DNA of 64,000 nucleotides from Erpobdella octoculata (GCA_963978895.1 CAXBUH010000050.1:187062-251061); one strand, 5' to 3'. Positions 34,655 to 48,908 are shown, counted from the first letter of the stretch. Translations and numbers: made by a program. The notes: a model not told the origin generated them from the sequence alone.

Positions 34655-35333
34655 GGACAGATAGATTAATAGATGGATGGATGGATGGATGGATGTATGG
34701 ATGGATGGATGGATGGATGGATGGATGGATGGATGGATGGATGGATGGATGGATGGATGGATGGATGGATGGATGGATGGATGGATGGATGGATGGATGG
34801 ATGGATGGATGGATGGATGGATGGATGGATGGATGGATGGATGGATGGATGGATGGATGGATGGATGGATGGATGGATGGATGGATGGATGGATGGATGG
34901 ATGGATGGATGGATGGATGGATGGATGGATGGATGGATGGATGGATGGATGGATGGATGGATGGATGGATGGATGGATGGATGGATGGATGGATGGATGG
35001 ATGGATGGATGGATGGATGGATGGATGGATGGATGGATGGATGGATGGATGGATGGATGGATGGATGGATGGATGGATGGATGGATGGATGGATGGATGG
35101 ATGGATGGATGGATGGATGGATGGATGGATGGATGGATGGATGGATGGATGGATGGATGGATGGATGGATGGATGGATGGATGGATGGATGGATGGATGG
35201 ATGGATGGATGGATGGATGGATGGATGGATGGATGGATGGATGGATGGATGGATGGATGGATGGATGGATGGATGGATGGATGGATGGATGGATGGATGG
35301 ATGGATGGTGGATGGATGGTGGATGGATGGATG
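34655..35333. repeat. (GGAT)n microsatellite array
   Basis: This array is about 650 bp of near-perfect ATGG units with a few variants at both edges. All three frames on both strands stay open (Met-Asp-Gly-Trp or His-Pro-Ser-Ile repeats), which produces spurious long frames on both strands. Confidence 0.97.
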
Positions 35334-35349
35334 GAGTATTCTTCTACTG

Positions 35350-35575
35350 GTGCACTCAATTTGCTCGAACGAGGATCGGCCATTGAGAATGCACTGAACG
35401 AGCACGGTGCGAACTTTGCCGCGGCAAACGTAAGAATCGGACCGGGCGATGTTATAGCTATTAAAATCGTCCTGGCCGCGTCCATAATTGAATGCCGAGT
35501 TCATATTGCTACTTTTGCGTTTATTGCTGTTATTTTGGCTGGTGTCCCTGCGTACTCGTGCCACACTATACACTC
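35350..35575 (-). CDS. Candidate exon beside the (GGAT)n array
   Basis: This G+C-richer patch has pyrimidine-rich third codon positions in one - strand frame. It reads [20 protein letters not shown], then [20 protein letters not shown], then [21 protein letters not shown] possible donor (CACCA followed by GTAGAA) lies near 35355, and an internal ATG at about 35512 could be a start. One + strand frame is also open ([16 protein letters not shown]) and ends at a good donor-like GTAAGA (35429), so the strand is not certain. No family is recognised. Confidence 0.3.
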
Positions 35576-36692
35576 CGTGGTGCTAGTGGGTTTGTTCATT
35601 TCTTTGGGCGTATTTCTGTCTGCACGAACCTGTGTGTTAGTGTATGTGTGTGCGTGCGTCTATGGGTTTTTTTTGTTTGCAATACGAAGTCTGCATATGA
35701 CTAATGTTTAAGTTAAGAAAAAATTGCGTTTGTTTGTTGGTGCGCATATGAGTAAAACGGTATTTGACTGTTTTGTAATGCTGCCTAAATTCTGTATGTG
35801 TCTCTGTGCCCATGGCCCCTGTAGTGGTCTATTTTTATATTTATATTAATATAACTCTCTTTGCATTGGTGAGGTATCTTCCCCAGTCATGTTTGTTTTC
35901 CAATTTTGAAAAATAAAGAAAATACAATTAAGTATTAAAGTAGCATTTAATAACAAGTTACACTAAAACATAACTCTCTCTTTCCCTCTCTCTTTCTCTA
36001 TCTCTTCTATCTTCATATTATATCGGTAGTGTTACCTTCTAACACACGTTTCTGTACCTTTCCGTATTTTTCTTTACAACTCATAACTTTCTCAATGTTT
36101 AGGTTATATGTATTCTATACTACACAACACAACATACAATGCATAAAATACGTACAGTATTACTACTTGTTATTAATAAGCTGTATAGGTAGTTTTTACT
36201 TGAGGGCTAGGCAGATCTTCCGATGCAGTTAATCGGAAGTGGAACGGATCTGTTAGCGGTGATGTTGGCACAGACATTTTGCCAGTAGATTGGAGATTGG
36301 ATTTATATTTTGGACAAACTTGAACGTTATACAAAGAATGTAAACAATACGTACAATGCTCAAGCAATAAATACCACAAAATACGTAAGATATACGCACA
36401 ATGTGTGCAAAACAATACGTAATGTACCTACAATGAATGCTGTAACAGGGTCGGATACAGTATTCTGGAAACTGGGGAGGGGAGGGGGGTGTGCCGGGCA
36501 TTTCCACATAGGAAGTATGCATTGTAGAATTTCAGTTTATTAAAATTTATTTAAAAACATTAAAATATTTGTTCTAAGAAATATTTGCAAACAATGAGCT
36601 TAACTAATGAGATTGTTTGGTTGTTTATTTATCTATACATCTATTAATAGAGAAATAAATCATCATTTGATAGAAGATATATAAGTTTTAAT
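35576..36692. other. No gene seen
   Basis: Mixed AT-rich sequence with short CT- and GT-rich patches. A run of ACAATACG-type words lies near 36320-36440. No coding or element ends were found. Confidence 0.5.
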
Positions 36693-37208
36693 TAGAGCTG
36701 TGCATCGATTAACATTTTAATCGATTAATCGCGTGCGATTAATCCATTGTTCGCAAACATTAATCATGAATGTATATGCATTATGTTCAATTTTTTGAAA
36801 AAAATTCAAATCATGTTGTAATTTTGAAAATCAATTTAAAATCATAAGTGAATTGATTCAAAATCAATTTTGTTGTCATAATTTCTTAACCAGCTACTTA
36901 GCGAAACACATTTGTTAATGTTGTCGCCAGAGAGAGACGCATGTGTTTTGGTCACAAGTCACAATGTTCCCCAACAATGAAAATAGTCTTTGACACGGAA
37001 CAGTTGTAGCTGGAGAGGCCAAGACTTTCCTGCACCAATATCGTACATGCCATAGATTATAATACTATGGTACATGTAGTAATAGAGCACTATAGGCCTA
37101 ATTTGTTGTAAAATTTAGATTAGTCGTTAAAATATTTAACGACGTTAGTTTTTTTAATTCGCGCCAATTTTTTAGCGTTAATTTAATCGTGATTAACTCG
37201 CAGCTCTA
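36693..37208. mobile_element. hAT-type MITE (516 bp)
   Basis: The left end is TAGAGCTGTGCATCGATTAA and the right end, inverted, is TAGAGCTGCGAGTTAATC. The 8-bp duplications GTTTTAAT lie at 36685-36692 and 37209-37216, both exact. ATCGATTAATCG and CGATTAAT words cluster at the left end. No transposase is encoded. It lies 186 bp before a hAT transposase fragment, but that fragment is outside these ends. Confidence 0.88.
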
Positions 37209-37393
37209 GTTTTAATTGATCTGGATTGTGTACCTATATAGCTTTTACGTTTTGATTTATGGTTTTGGAATTGTTGATTGTCAGTTGCTGGCTTGGGGCT
37301 GTTTGGTCCGTGCCAAGAATTATAATTTAAAAAAAAACTATAGAAAACAAATAAAAAAGACCTAGAGTACATTTAATTACTACAATATAAGAA

Positions 37394-37900
37394 GTGCATG
37401 TCGTTGATTCACTAAAATACAGACTAAACTACAACTGCATCTCCGTCAAGGCCTTGGCATGTCAGACTCGGGTTTCATCATCGGATGCAGTGACAGAGAT
37501 CATTCAGGATGCAAAGATAAATGAACCCCGGGCAGCAGATATCGTCATTGAACCTGCACTTCATGATTTTTGCCACCAGCTAGCACATAAACATCTGTCT
37601 AATGTAGCAATTGAACAGGAAATCCAAAAATATTTTGCAGAAGGTCTCAAACCTTGTCCAACACCACCAGCAATCCCACAAGATCTAATTTTATATTGGA
37701 AATCAAACAATCACGTGTTTCCGCATCTTGCTGCCGTGGACCAACGCTTCTTAGGAACACCGCCATCAAGCGTCGACAGTGAACGTCTATTTAGCACTGC
37801 AGGTGATATATGCACTGACAAAAGATCGCGACTTTCTGCTTCAAAAACCGCAATGCTGCTTTTCAATAAAAATGGCTTGGGGGCACTGAACTTTTTTTGA
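37394..37900 (+). pseudogene. hAT transposase C-terminal fragment (dimerisation domain)
   Basis: The 168 codons end at a TGA. The last half carries the hAT dimerisation signature: LILYWKSNNHVFPHLAAVDQ, then TPPSSVDSERLFSTAGDI and DKRSRLSASKTAMLLFNKN. The N-terminal catalytic domain and BED finger are missing, so it cannot act alone. Terminal repeats for this copy were not found; the MITE ends at 36693-37208 do not enclose it. It could be a truncated transposon or, less likely, a domesticated exon. Confidence 0.75.
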
Positions 37901-37952
37901 CGTGTTTGAATATTTTACAACAAAATATAGTTGCACTGAGAATAAATAATTT

Positions 37953-38211
37953 GTACAAATACCTCGTTCATGATCAACTTAATTTCTCTTCCTGGCAATT
38001 TAACTTATTATACTAACGATGTTAACTCTTTCAATGACTTTTTCTCATTGTATTCATTATTATATATGGGTTAGGGTTAGGGTTAGGGTTAGGGTACAAA
38101 TACCTCGTTCATGATCAACTTAATTTCTCTTCCTGGCAATTTAACTTATTATACTAACGATGTTAACTCTTTCAATGACTTTTTCTCATTGTATTCATTA
38201 TTATATATGGG
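37953..38211. repeat. Interstitial telomeric repeat between 118-bp direct repeats
   Basis: Positions 37953-38070 and 38094-38211 are the same 118-bp sequence. Between them lie four TTAGGG units (38071-38094) adjoining a GGG that is part of the left repeat. Telomere-type sequence placed exactly between two copies of a flanking segment suggests telomerase-like repair or capture at a staggered break with fill-in. Confidence 0.92.
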
Positions 38212-38477
38212 GTTTGCTTGCTAATCAAATATAAATTTGAAAAAAAAAATCAGTATCCATCTTGTGAAATAAGCAATTTTGCAACAAGATATTGTTTTTA
38301 CAATATAGAAATGAGAATTTCACTCACAGCAAAGTCAAAGACCAATAACTGAAATCGAACTTGCCGTCTGACGAGAAACAGGCGAATGCCAGGATCATCA
38401 GTGCGACGTTTTAGTGTCCGATGCAAACTTTCAATCATCCTCGCTATTTCCAGTAAACAAAAGAAACTTTAATGATA

Positions 38478-38577
38478 GTCATCATCATCACCAACTTTAC
38501 ATTCGTCGGTATCATTATCATCGCCATCATCATCATCATCATCATCGTCGTCGTCATCGTCATCGTCATCGTCATCG

Positions 38578-38657
<80 letters not shown>

Positions 38658-38660
38658 GCA
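38478..38660. repeat. (ATC)n trinucleotide repeat
   Basis: An ATC/GTC run, impure at the left and pure at 38609-38655. Repeat-encoded frames are ignored. Confidence 0.93.
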
Positions 38661-39204
38661 CCTCTACCACCGTCGTCATTTTATTTAAATCGACTCAATA
38701 GACGGACCACACGCAGGAGGTCATAATTTCCATCAATGCACGTCCAATATGTCCATTCAAGAACGCACTGACCTTGACCTTCTACTCATATTCCTCTTCC
38801 CGTTAACTCCTTTTCAATTCCATTCCCACAAAATTTCCCTCCTTCAACAACTACTTCAAAACAGCGAATGTTGAAGATTTGTCACAAACGACCTCATTCA
38901 AAATTCCCTAAAAACATCACCACAAAATTAATTGATAATAAAATGATTGAAACAAAAACCAACGACATAAACGTTGAAAGAAAGTTCGCCGAGGAATAAT
39001 AAGATGAAGAGGGAGATAGGAATAAGATGAGAGAGAGGAAGGAGGACATTTAGATGATGAAATATATTTTTATAAGAAGAAAAATCAAGTGCATTTACTT
39101 GCTCACTTGTTAATCAGTTAGTACCGATCGACTTCCAATTAGGAACAATTAATATTCTACCTTCTCTCGATGGCACGGAAAAATAGAGAAAAGTAGATAG
39201 TTGA
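38661..39204. other. No gene seen between trinucleotide repeats
   Basis: Unique AT-rich sequence with no open frame or element ends that I can support. Confidence 0.5.
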
Positions 39205-39295
39205 GAATGATGAAGATTGCGATGATGATGATGACGATGACGACGACGACGACGACGATGATGATGATTATGATGAGGATGACGGCGACGATGAC

Positions 39296-39328
<33 letters not shown>

Positions 39329-39362
39329 ATTTATGATTACGATTATGATGATGATTATGATA
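39205..39362. repeat. (GAT)n trinucleotide repeat
   Basis: A GAT/GAC run on +, in the opposite orientation to the ATC tracts at 38478 and 39957. Confidence 0.92.
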
Positions 39363-39956
39363 ATGTTGATCATAATGATCATAATGATTGATTGTTTGAT
39401 TATACTTATTTCCAAAAAAAATAATCCTTAATAAACCCTGAAAAGCAAACACAAAGCAACAACAGCAGAATCTTCTTACGAGTTATGAAAAAACCCCATT
39501 AGTAAGACTGAACACATTATAATTAATTTCTATAAAATAAATCTGTAACAGTCGTCCGCCTGTACAAATTAAAGTTCATTTATTGCGTTTTACGGTTGGG
39601 ATTTTTTTATTGGGTCCCATTTATCAGGCTGCCACTGAAAAGATTCGATTTTAATTGTTTCATTATGATTTTGATTTCAACTGTTTGTCATTCAACTTCT
39701 TGTGAAAAATGACTGAAAACATTCACTTTAAAAGGCCTACCACGTCGGCTTACCAATTGTTTGTAATCGGAATTTATTCAGACTCAATTGTAATATGTTA
39801 TCGACTTTTAAACAGTTGCGAAATAAAAATTCAATGAATTTAAACGTAATTAATATTTCTTTTAAAATTTCTTTTTTTTTGAAACTTGTAATCGTAATTT
39901 CTCGAAATGTGAATACAATATCATTCTTTAATGCATAGAAAATCGTTGTTTATCGT
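39363..39956. other. No gene seen
   Basis: AT-rich spacer with no supported feature. Confidence 0.5.
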
Positions 39957-40021
39957 CATCCTGCTTCTCTTCACCATCACCACTACCACCATCATTATCG
40001 TCATCGTCGTCGTCATCATCG

Positions 40022-40053
<32 letters not shown>

Positions 40054-40157
40054 GTCGTCGTCGTCGTCATCATCATCATCATCATCACCACCACCAGCAC
40101 CAGCACCACCACCAGCACCACCACCACCATCATCATCAGCATCATCATCATCATCTA
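39957..40157. repeat. (CAT)/(CAC)n trinucleotide repeat
   Basis: CAT units with CGT and CAC/CAG variants toward the right end. Confidence 0.93.
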
Positions 40158-40339
40158 TTCAGTGTATTAATTGTCGTAATTACTTCACCAGCATATCACC
40201 TACCTATAAATTAAATGCTCCCGTCGCAAAGCCTTAGAAAAATATTGTTTAGACTTATTCTATTGTTTTTAATGAGATAAAGAAAAATTATAATAGAGAA
40301 AATAATTGAAATAAATAGAAGAAAAGAAAAAGTGAGAGA

Positions 40340-40580
<241 letters not shown>

Positions 40581-41159
40581 AAATATATAAATACAGATAG
40601 AAAGAAAGAGGAAGTCTCAAAATCGATGCCCGGAATGCACTGCACTTGTTATCCTCAAGTGCTTTTGTTTTGTTGGTTTTTTAACTTTTCTTATTTTAGA
40701 GAAAAACGTCAAAAATGATTTTGACAAAAATATAAGGGGCTTACACGAACAAGAAGAAGGAAATGTCACAGAGAAAACTGCACTGAAATTTACCCGCTTT
40801 TTTGCCTGCTTGGTTGCCTTGAAAGCTTAGTTACTTAGTTCTCTCAATCTTATTTTCTTTTTCTCTGCGTTTCTTCGTATGTATTACTCGTTGTCTTTTT
40901 GTATGTCCCTTCGTCTCTCTGTTTGTGTCATTCTGCTAGTTCTAAATCTGTCGCGTTCTGTGAAAGAAATTTCCATGTCAGAAGGCACACCTCCGCCGAA
41001 GGTGACAATTGATTAAAACTGAACAACAACATTCAAAGAACGATGATGACGCAACATGTTGTCTGGAAATACCACTGCAGAAATTCATTCACTTCCTTTT
41101 TTCGCCATTTTCATTTTCAGTTTCTTTTTTCTCTTTCTTCATGCCCATATATGTACGTG
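40581..41159. other. No gene seen
   Basis: Spacer with CT-rich patches. No coding evidence. Confidence 0.5.
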
Positions 41160-41322
41160 TCCGTCGACACGCGCGCGTGTGTGTATGTTTGTATGTTTGT
41201 ATGTGTGTGTGTTTATGTGTGCGTGTGTATGTGTGTGTTTGTGTGTGCATGTGTTGTGTGTGTGTTTGTGTGTGCATGTGTTGTGTGTGTGTGTGTGTGT
41301 ATGTGTGTGTGTGTGTGTGTGT
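41160..41322. repeat. (GT)n-rich microsatellite
   Basis: An impure GT run with TATGTTTGTATG and GTGTGCATGTGTT sub-repeats, the latter occurring twice about 33 bp apart. Confidence 0.93.
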
Positions 41323-41472
41323 GGGCACTTTCCGAGTCACAGAGTGCACTCTCGGCTTCTACTCTGAACTCGAAAAGTGCACTGACGTCGTTGAAGATTT
41401 TATTGTTTTCATCTTCCTCGCCATCAGCGCTTCATCATAATCATCACCACCATCATTGTCGTTGTCAGTTGT

Positions 41473-42141
<669 letters not shown>

Positions 42142-42359
42142 TTGTTTTACTTACTCAAGCTACCTGTATAGTAGTGAACTGTGAAAAACCTATTTATCGT
42201 TGTGTGACATAGGAGCTAGCCGTTTCGATTCCTCAACTGAATAAATACTCTTTGGAGCTATCAGGAAGAAGACATCAGGATTAACAATAAGGTATTTTTT
42301 AGCATCTTGGAGGACTAGATAGTCAGTAGATAGTAACTCCACATAAATATATTTTTTTC

Positions 42360-42540
42360 ACTATCTGGCCTCCACATTATCGCATATCCATATTATCATA
42401 TATCCACATTATCACATATCCACATTATCACATATCCTCATTATCATATCTCTACAGTATCATGACTTCACAATACCACATCTCCACATTTTCCTATCGC
42501 CAAATTATTTTATCTCCACATTATCATGTCTCCCCCACTT
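42360..42540. repeat. Degenerate minisatellite (CCACATTATCACATAT)
   Basis: Units of about 16-18 bp such as TCCACATTATCACATA repeat about eight to ten times with growing divergence to the right. Confidence 0.75.
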
Positions 42541-43718
42541 CATTGCACTCCTACATGTCCATGCCTATACATTTTCACTTGTGCACAAAAGTTTTAATTA
42601 TTGGAAAATAACCCGACATAAGGACAAACTACAAATTTATTTCGTTTGTTGAGGACAAGAGAATAATTTATCCGTCACCGCATTTAAACGCTTCCTACAT
42701 CTTTAATAAAAGATTAATCAGACTAAGAAGGTAACGCTTAATAAAAACCTTTCTAACCATTTTTCGTTCCACATCTTCAAGAAGTCATTTCAGTGGTTTT
42801 GTGCAAAAAGGTCAATAAATTCGTTAATTTTGGCTCTGAATTTCTTGTATATTTTTTACCATGCAGTTAAAGTTTAACTAAAGTTCAGCACTCGGCATGC
42901 AATATGATTTTGGACCACATTTGGTAATTTAAAGTTTACTCTATGAGCAGCTTCTATCATAAAACCTTCAATTTCAGATTTTTTCTGTCACCGAAATTAT
43001 CGTCGCCATCTTTGCAAAAATATCCACTAATAGCTGTGAAAGTTTCTACAAACCAGCAGTGTAAAAAATGCAATTAATGTTATATGTGACCATTCTAACT
43101 GAAAACTAAACGTTATTTAATCAAGATTACATTAATGGTATTTTGAAATTGCAGTTACACATCATACTAGCATACAGTGTCAGATTTATTCACGAAGAAC
43201 TTCGACATTTGCCTATGGAGTCGTGCTTATAGTTACTTCACATCTCGCACCTTGCAGTTCAAATAAACGAATCAATTAGTTTTATCGGCTGTTGTTTATT
43301 TTTTATTTAAAATTTATTTTACAAGTTGTGTAGTTTTGAACGCTGCAACTATTTAGACGTAGTTAGAGTAATACCTAAAGAATAAGATGAAGTCAAAATC
43401 TGTTCAAGATTGTTTTTCATGTTAAGCACTGATTTCAATTGATCATGAACTCATTCATTCTTGGACTAATCCGATCCAATTGGCGATTTCTCATCGGCGT
43501 AAATTCAAAAGCAACCTTTAACTAAATTTCTCATATAATTAAAGAAGGAGTTGATAAAAACGTGACAAACCTTTAGTCAACAATAAATAATCCTTTTAAA
43601 TTGTTGTTTTTTTATAATGCTACCACTAGAGAATGTTTTTCATAAATTTAATATAGCAATAATATTATTAGTTACAATAGCATTGTTTTTATATTATATT
43701 TTATTTATTGTTTGACAA
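42541..43718. other. No gene seen; AT-rich
   Basis: Unique sequence with no supported coding region. It forms the left flank of the complete Helitron-like element. Confidence 0.5.
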
Positions 43719-45252
43719 TCTATATATATAAAAGAACATGTCCTGACTGACTGACTGACTGACTGACTGACTGACTGACTGACTGACTGACTGACTGACT
43801 GACTGACTGACTGACTGACTGACTGACTGACTGACTGACTGACTGACTGACTGACAGATGACTGACTGATAATCAACGCCGAGCTCAAACGCCTCATCCT
43901 AGGAACGTGAAATTTGGAACTTATATTACTTTTATAGCGTAAACATCCGCTAAGAAAGGATTTTTGAAAATTTTGCTCCTGAGGGGAAAAAACTGGAAAA
44001 CAAACTTTTTTCTAAAAAATTTTTCTAAAGTTTTTTTCTGAAATTTGGTATATAGATTCTTTTTGAAAAATAAAAAAATACGTGTTTCACCATTTTTTGA
44101 AAATTCGGTTTCCCGGACCTCAAATGTGGGTTGGAAAATTGGGTTATTTGGTTTTTAAAGTAGCTTCCACTCAAAAACTGTTAATGCTACAGGAGTAAAA
44201 ATTAGTATTTAGTTTCTACTCCAACAATAATGAAATACGTGTTTTAGCATTTTTTGAAAATTTGGTTTCCAGGACTTCAAAGGTGGGGTGGAAAATAGGG
44301 CTAATTGTCTGTAACTGCTACTCAAAAACAGTAAATACCACAGATGTAAAAATTATTATTTAGTTTCTTTTCTAAAAATAAAGATATACGTGTTTCACCA
44401 TTTTTTACAAATTTGGTTTCCCGGACCTCAAATGTGGGTTGGAAAATTGGGTTATTTGGTTTTTAAAGTAGCTTCTACTCAAAAACTGTTAATGCTACAA
44501 AAGTAAAAATTAGTATTTAGTTTCTACTCTAAAAATAAGGATATATGTGTTTCACCATTTTTTGAAATTTTGGTTTTCAGGACCTCAAATGTGGGGTGGA
44601 AAAAAGGTTTCTTTGGTTTTTAAAGTAACTGCTACTCAAAAACTGTGAATGCTACAGATGTCAAAATTAGTATTTAGTATTTACTCGAAAAATTATGATA
44701 TAAGTGTTTCAACATTTTTTTAAAAATTTGGTTTCCAGGACATCAAATGTGGGGTGGAAAAAAGGGTTATTTGATTTCAAAATAACTGCTACTCAAAAAC
44801 TGTAAGTGCTACAAATGTAAAAATTAGTATTTTGAAGTTTTGTGCCGGTTAAAAGTAGCTAAGTTCAGTTTATCACCGGCCGGGCCAAGCCGTTTTTAGA
44901 GTCTTCACACGGGCCAGGCCAAACCTTAAATCAAAGTGGACCGGGCCGAGGTTTTTCACCAAGTATATAGATATTTTAGTGATTTTAGGGTCTTCAGTTG
45001 GGCCGGCTAAACCTGAAGTCAAGGTGGGACGGGCCGAAGATTTTCATCAAGTATATAGAACTTCTAAGCCTGTAAGAATGGGCCGGGCCTAATTCAGACG
45101 GGCTGTGCCGGGCCAGGAGTTTGGGTTTTTAAAACGGGCTGGGCTAAGTTGTCGACGGGCCGAGCCGAGACCTAAAAAATTGATCTCTACTATGGATGCA
45201 CGGTTCAAACTCTCTAATTTCATGCGAGCGAAGCCGCTACGGGCACTGCTAG
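43719..45252 (+). mobile_element. Complete non-autonomous Helitron-like element (CTGA family)
   Basis: The left boundary is A then TCTATATATATAAAAG, and the right boundary is CTAG then T, the exact Helitron insertion pattern with no target duplication. After the start come (CTGA)n (43742-43855), the conserved ATCAACGCCGAGCTCA block, about four 157-bp repeat units, a GC-rich zone full of GGGCC words (44875-45175) and the terminal hairpin AGCG-AAGC-CGCT ten bases before CTAG. It is 1534 bp with no Rep/helicase. It serves as the reference for units A-C and for the - strand copy at 18613. Confidence 0.8.
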
Positions 45253-45608
45253 TTTAACATATGCTCTTTTATATCGTGGCAGGCAAAACCACTTACCACC
45301 TGAATTACTGCGACTTGCTGATTGATTATTTCATTGCGTGAAACTTTAAGCAACTTATAACTTTAAAAGCAACAAATTGTAAATTACACAACTTTGTAGT
45401 CCTTAATTGCCCCATTTTCTTTATATAAAAATCATTTTGACTTAGAAAATAAGTTCGTAATAAAATAGGGAAATGTAAAAAACAATTACGGATAATCAGA
45501 TCGTATTTGTGAGTTGCTGGGTGAGACCAGGAGAAGATGCCATCAAGGATTGCTCAACTGCTTATGTGACGACAGGCTGTTCATTGCTCGATTCCTTGTC
45601 GGCTGGAA
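45253..45608. other. No firm gene; possible coding traces
   Basis: From about 45510 short stretches in different frames look protein-like (HQGLLNCLCDDRLFIARFL in one frame), which may be decayed coding sequence, but no frame is long enough to call. Confidence 0.35.
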
Positions 45609-45869
45609 ATGAAGCGAAGAAGATTGGTTGACTTGCCAGTGCAAAGAGCTCCGTCACGACAAATAAGCAATAGATTGATTGCTCAACAGATTGCACGATC
45701 AGTCGTCGTCGCAGCAAACACACGGATGGACGGCATGAAAGATATGAATAAAAAAAAGATGGACAGAATAATTCAGAGATGCGGACGGTTATTGTATGAG
45801 ATCAAGAATAATAGAAAACCCCGAAAAAGGAAATTGCGGGCTGCGACAGTAGTGAGATGGGCGAACTGA
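45609..45869 (+). CDS. Small basic hypothetical protein (86 aa)
   Basis: The frame starts MKRRRLVDLPVQRAPSRQIS and ends RKLRAATVVRWAN with a TGA stop. It is very rich in Arg and Lys, with a possible helical middle (IAQQIARSVVVAANTRM). It has no signal peptide, membrane segment or recognised domain. It lies 350 bp after the complete Helitron-like element. It could be an exon remnant or chance; the G+C of the segment is above that of its flanks. Confidence 0.3.
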   Translation: MKRRRLVDLPVQRAPSRQISNRLIAQQIARSVVVAANTRMDGMKDMNKKKMDRIIQRCGRLLYEIKNNRKPRKRKLRAATVVRWAN

Positions 45870-46242
45870 AGAGGAAAAAAAGAAAAATGAATCTACGTTA
45901 ACCCCTGGCGACCGAATTTAGGCGCATCAAATTACTCGCGGATTCTGAATAGACATATCCGCTTTCCTTTTTTCTTTTATCTTGCTCATTCATTCACTCA
46001 CTTATTTACTTATTCACTCATCCACATTCTATCATGTCTTCCTTCTCCAGTTCAACGGTTTTAATCATTAATTATTTTTCAAAGTTTCTTGTCCGAAACA
46101 TAACAACGTATGAGGAATGAGTTTGATTATGCAAATACAAACAAACTAGTTAGAGAACAATATTCCCGCGGGAGAAGAAATAGTTCATTAAAGCACGAGG
46201 CTTGTTCGAATGTGACATTGAACAAAATATGCTTCTGTTACC
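45870..46242. other. No gene seen
   Basis: AT-rich spacer without supported features. Confidence 0.5.
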
Positions 46243-46345
46243 ACAATCATCATCATCATCATCATCATCGTCGTCGTCGTCATCGTTATCGTCATCATCA
46301 TCGTCGTCATCATCGTCACTATTATCATCATCACTATTATCGTCA
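46243..46345. repeat. (CAT)n trinucleotide repeat
   Basis: A CAT/CGT run. Confidence 0.92.
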
Positions 46346-47336
46346 TCATTATTTTTATTCAACCAAAACTCAAGTAAAATTATATAAATAAAATTTCTAG
46401 ATTTTATTGGTAAAACGCATGACCGGAAGTATCAATTTGAAGACAATTTATGGAATAAAACAATTTAGATATTAGTGGGAGAGAAAATGACCGTCAGTGT
46501 ATCAGTAATCACCGTTTTGGAGCAGAGGCTGTCGTTCTTTTCCTTGTTGTCCCAATCGTTTCTCTCTTTCTCTCTCCCTCCATCTTTTTCTCTTTCTCTC
46601 TTTTTTCTGTTATACTTTCTCTTATCTGAATAATTTTTTTTCTCGTTTTATCTTTAATAGCTATAATAAATAATTTATGGCGTTTAATGACCTGTAATCT
46701 CTTCTGTACAAGTTGAAATTGTTTCTGGTCGTCAAAAAGCATTTTCATATTAATTTTAATTTCGTAAAAGCTTATTAAAAGTATTAACGAATGAGTTATA
46801 AATAATTAGCAGCATATGCAACATTATAGGTAGTTTAATCTAATTTTTTCTTAACAAAAAAACCGGTGAAAGTTTTTTCGTGGTGCGAGGACTTCTCAAT
46901 GCAAATCGAATCATTAGGCTCAATGGATGGAGAATGTCATCAGCACGCAGTTCCACGTTTCAGCGCTTAATGGGGTAAAATCGCCCGGGAATCAGAATGG
47001 CATCGTGCAAAGTGGCTTTTTATGAAGATAAAACAAAATATTATAAAAAAATAGAACATTTTTGTTTTCAATGTTGTGAAGATGATGACGTTGGAAGATT
47101 TAAGCTAGGAGGATAATAATGTTGAAAGTTAAATATTGGCTGGTAGAATAAAGAAAATAACATCAGATTGAAAAATTATTTTAATAATTGTTTTAATTTT
47201 CATCAAACAAAAAATGTTAAAAGAAGTCAAAAATAAGAGCATAAACAACAACAAAATAACAAGAAGAAAAGCTATAAAAACCGAACAAAATAGAAGTAAA
47301 AGATTTATACCTAATAAGCAAAGTGCAAACATTCAG
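46346..47336. other. No gene seen; AT-rich
   Basis: Unique sequence with a CT-rich patch near 46558-46600. No supported coding region. Confidence 0.5.
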
Positions 47337-47496
47337 CGATGGCAAGGGACTTGAAGAGATGTGGGGCAAAGTCATAGATGAACGGCAAAACGAACCAACC
47401 CCTTCCCCTCCCAGTCGTGCTGAACAATTGAAGCACGTTCAGACCGCAAGCCCCCATACTATGTATGTACGGAGTTTGCGTGAAGCCCGGTGCCAG
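47337..47496 (+). CDS. Candidate internal exon, hypothetical protein
   Basis: From an ACATTCAG acceptor (weak in pyrimidine) to a good donor (TGCCAG followed by GTGATG), 160 bp are open. The frame reads DGKGLEEMWGKVIDERQ, then NEPTPSPPSRAEQLKHVQ, then SPHTMYVRSLREARCQ. It is hydrophilic and compositionally normal in an AT-rich neighbourhood. Beyond the donor the frame enters a (GA)n tract, which favours splicing there. No family is recognised, and the phases do not directly match the next candidate at 54892. Confidence 0.38.
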
Positions 47497-47527
47497 GTGA
47501 TGAGACAAACAATGGAAAACATTCCAC

Positions 47528-47528
47528 T

Positions 47529-47595
<67 letters not shown>
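47528..47595. repeat. (GA)n microsatellite
   Basis: A GA run just after a candidate exon. Confidence 0.95.
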
Positions 47596-47599
<4 letters not shown>

Positions 47600-47639
47600 A
47601 AATGAAAGTATTAAATAACAAATAGAGTAAACATAATGC

Positions 47640-48908
<1,269 letters not shown>

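Noticed and set aside
34370..35711. Frames of 237-371 codons with Ile-His-Pro-Ser or Met-Asp-Gly-Trp repeats
   Set aside because: Products of the GGAT array, open on both strands; only the non-repeat edge at 35350-35575 was kept as a weak candidate.
36693..37900. The MITE and hAT transposase fragment as one autonomous element
   Set aside because: The fragment lies outside the MITE's inverted repeats and 8-bp duplications, so they are separate events.
38068..38095. A true chromosome end or telomere
   Set aside because: Only four TTAGGG units, with unique sequence on both sides and flanking direct repeats; it is interstitial.
46509..46748. 79-codon Lys-rich - strand frame
   Set aside because: It derives from CT-rich low-complexity sequence (46558-46630).
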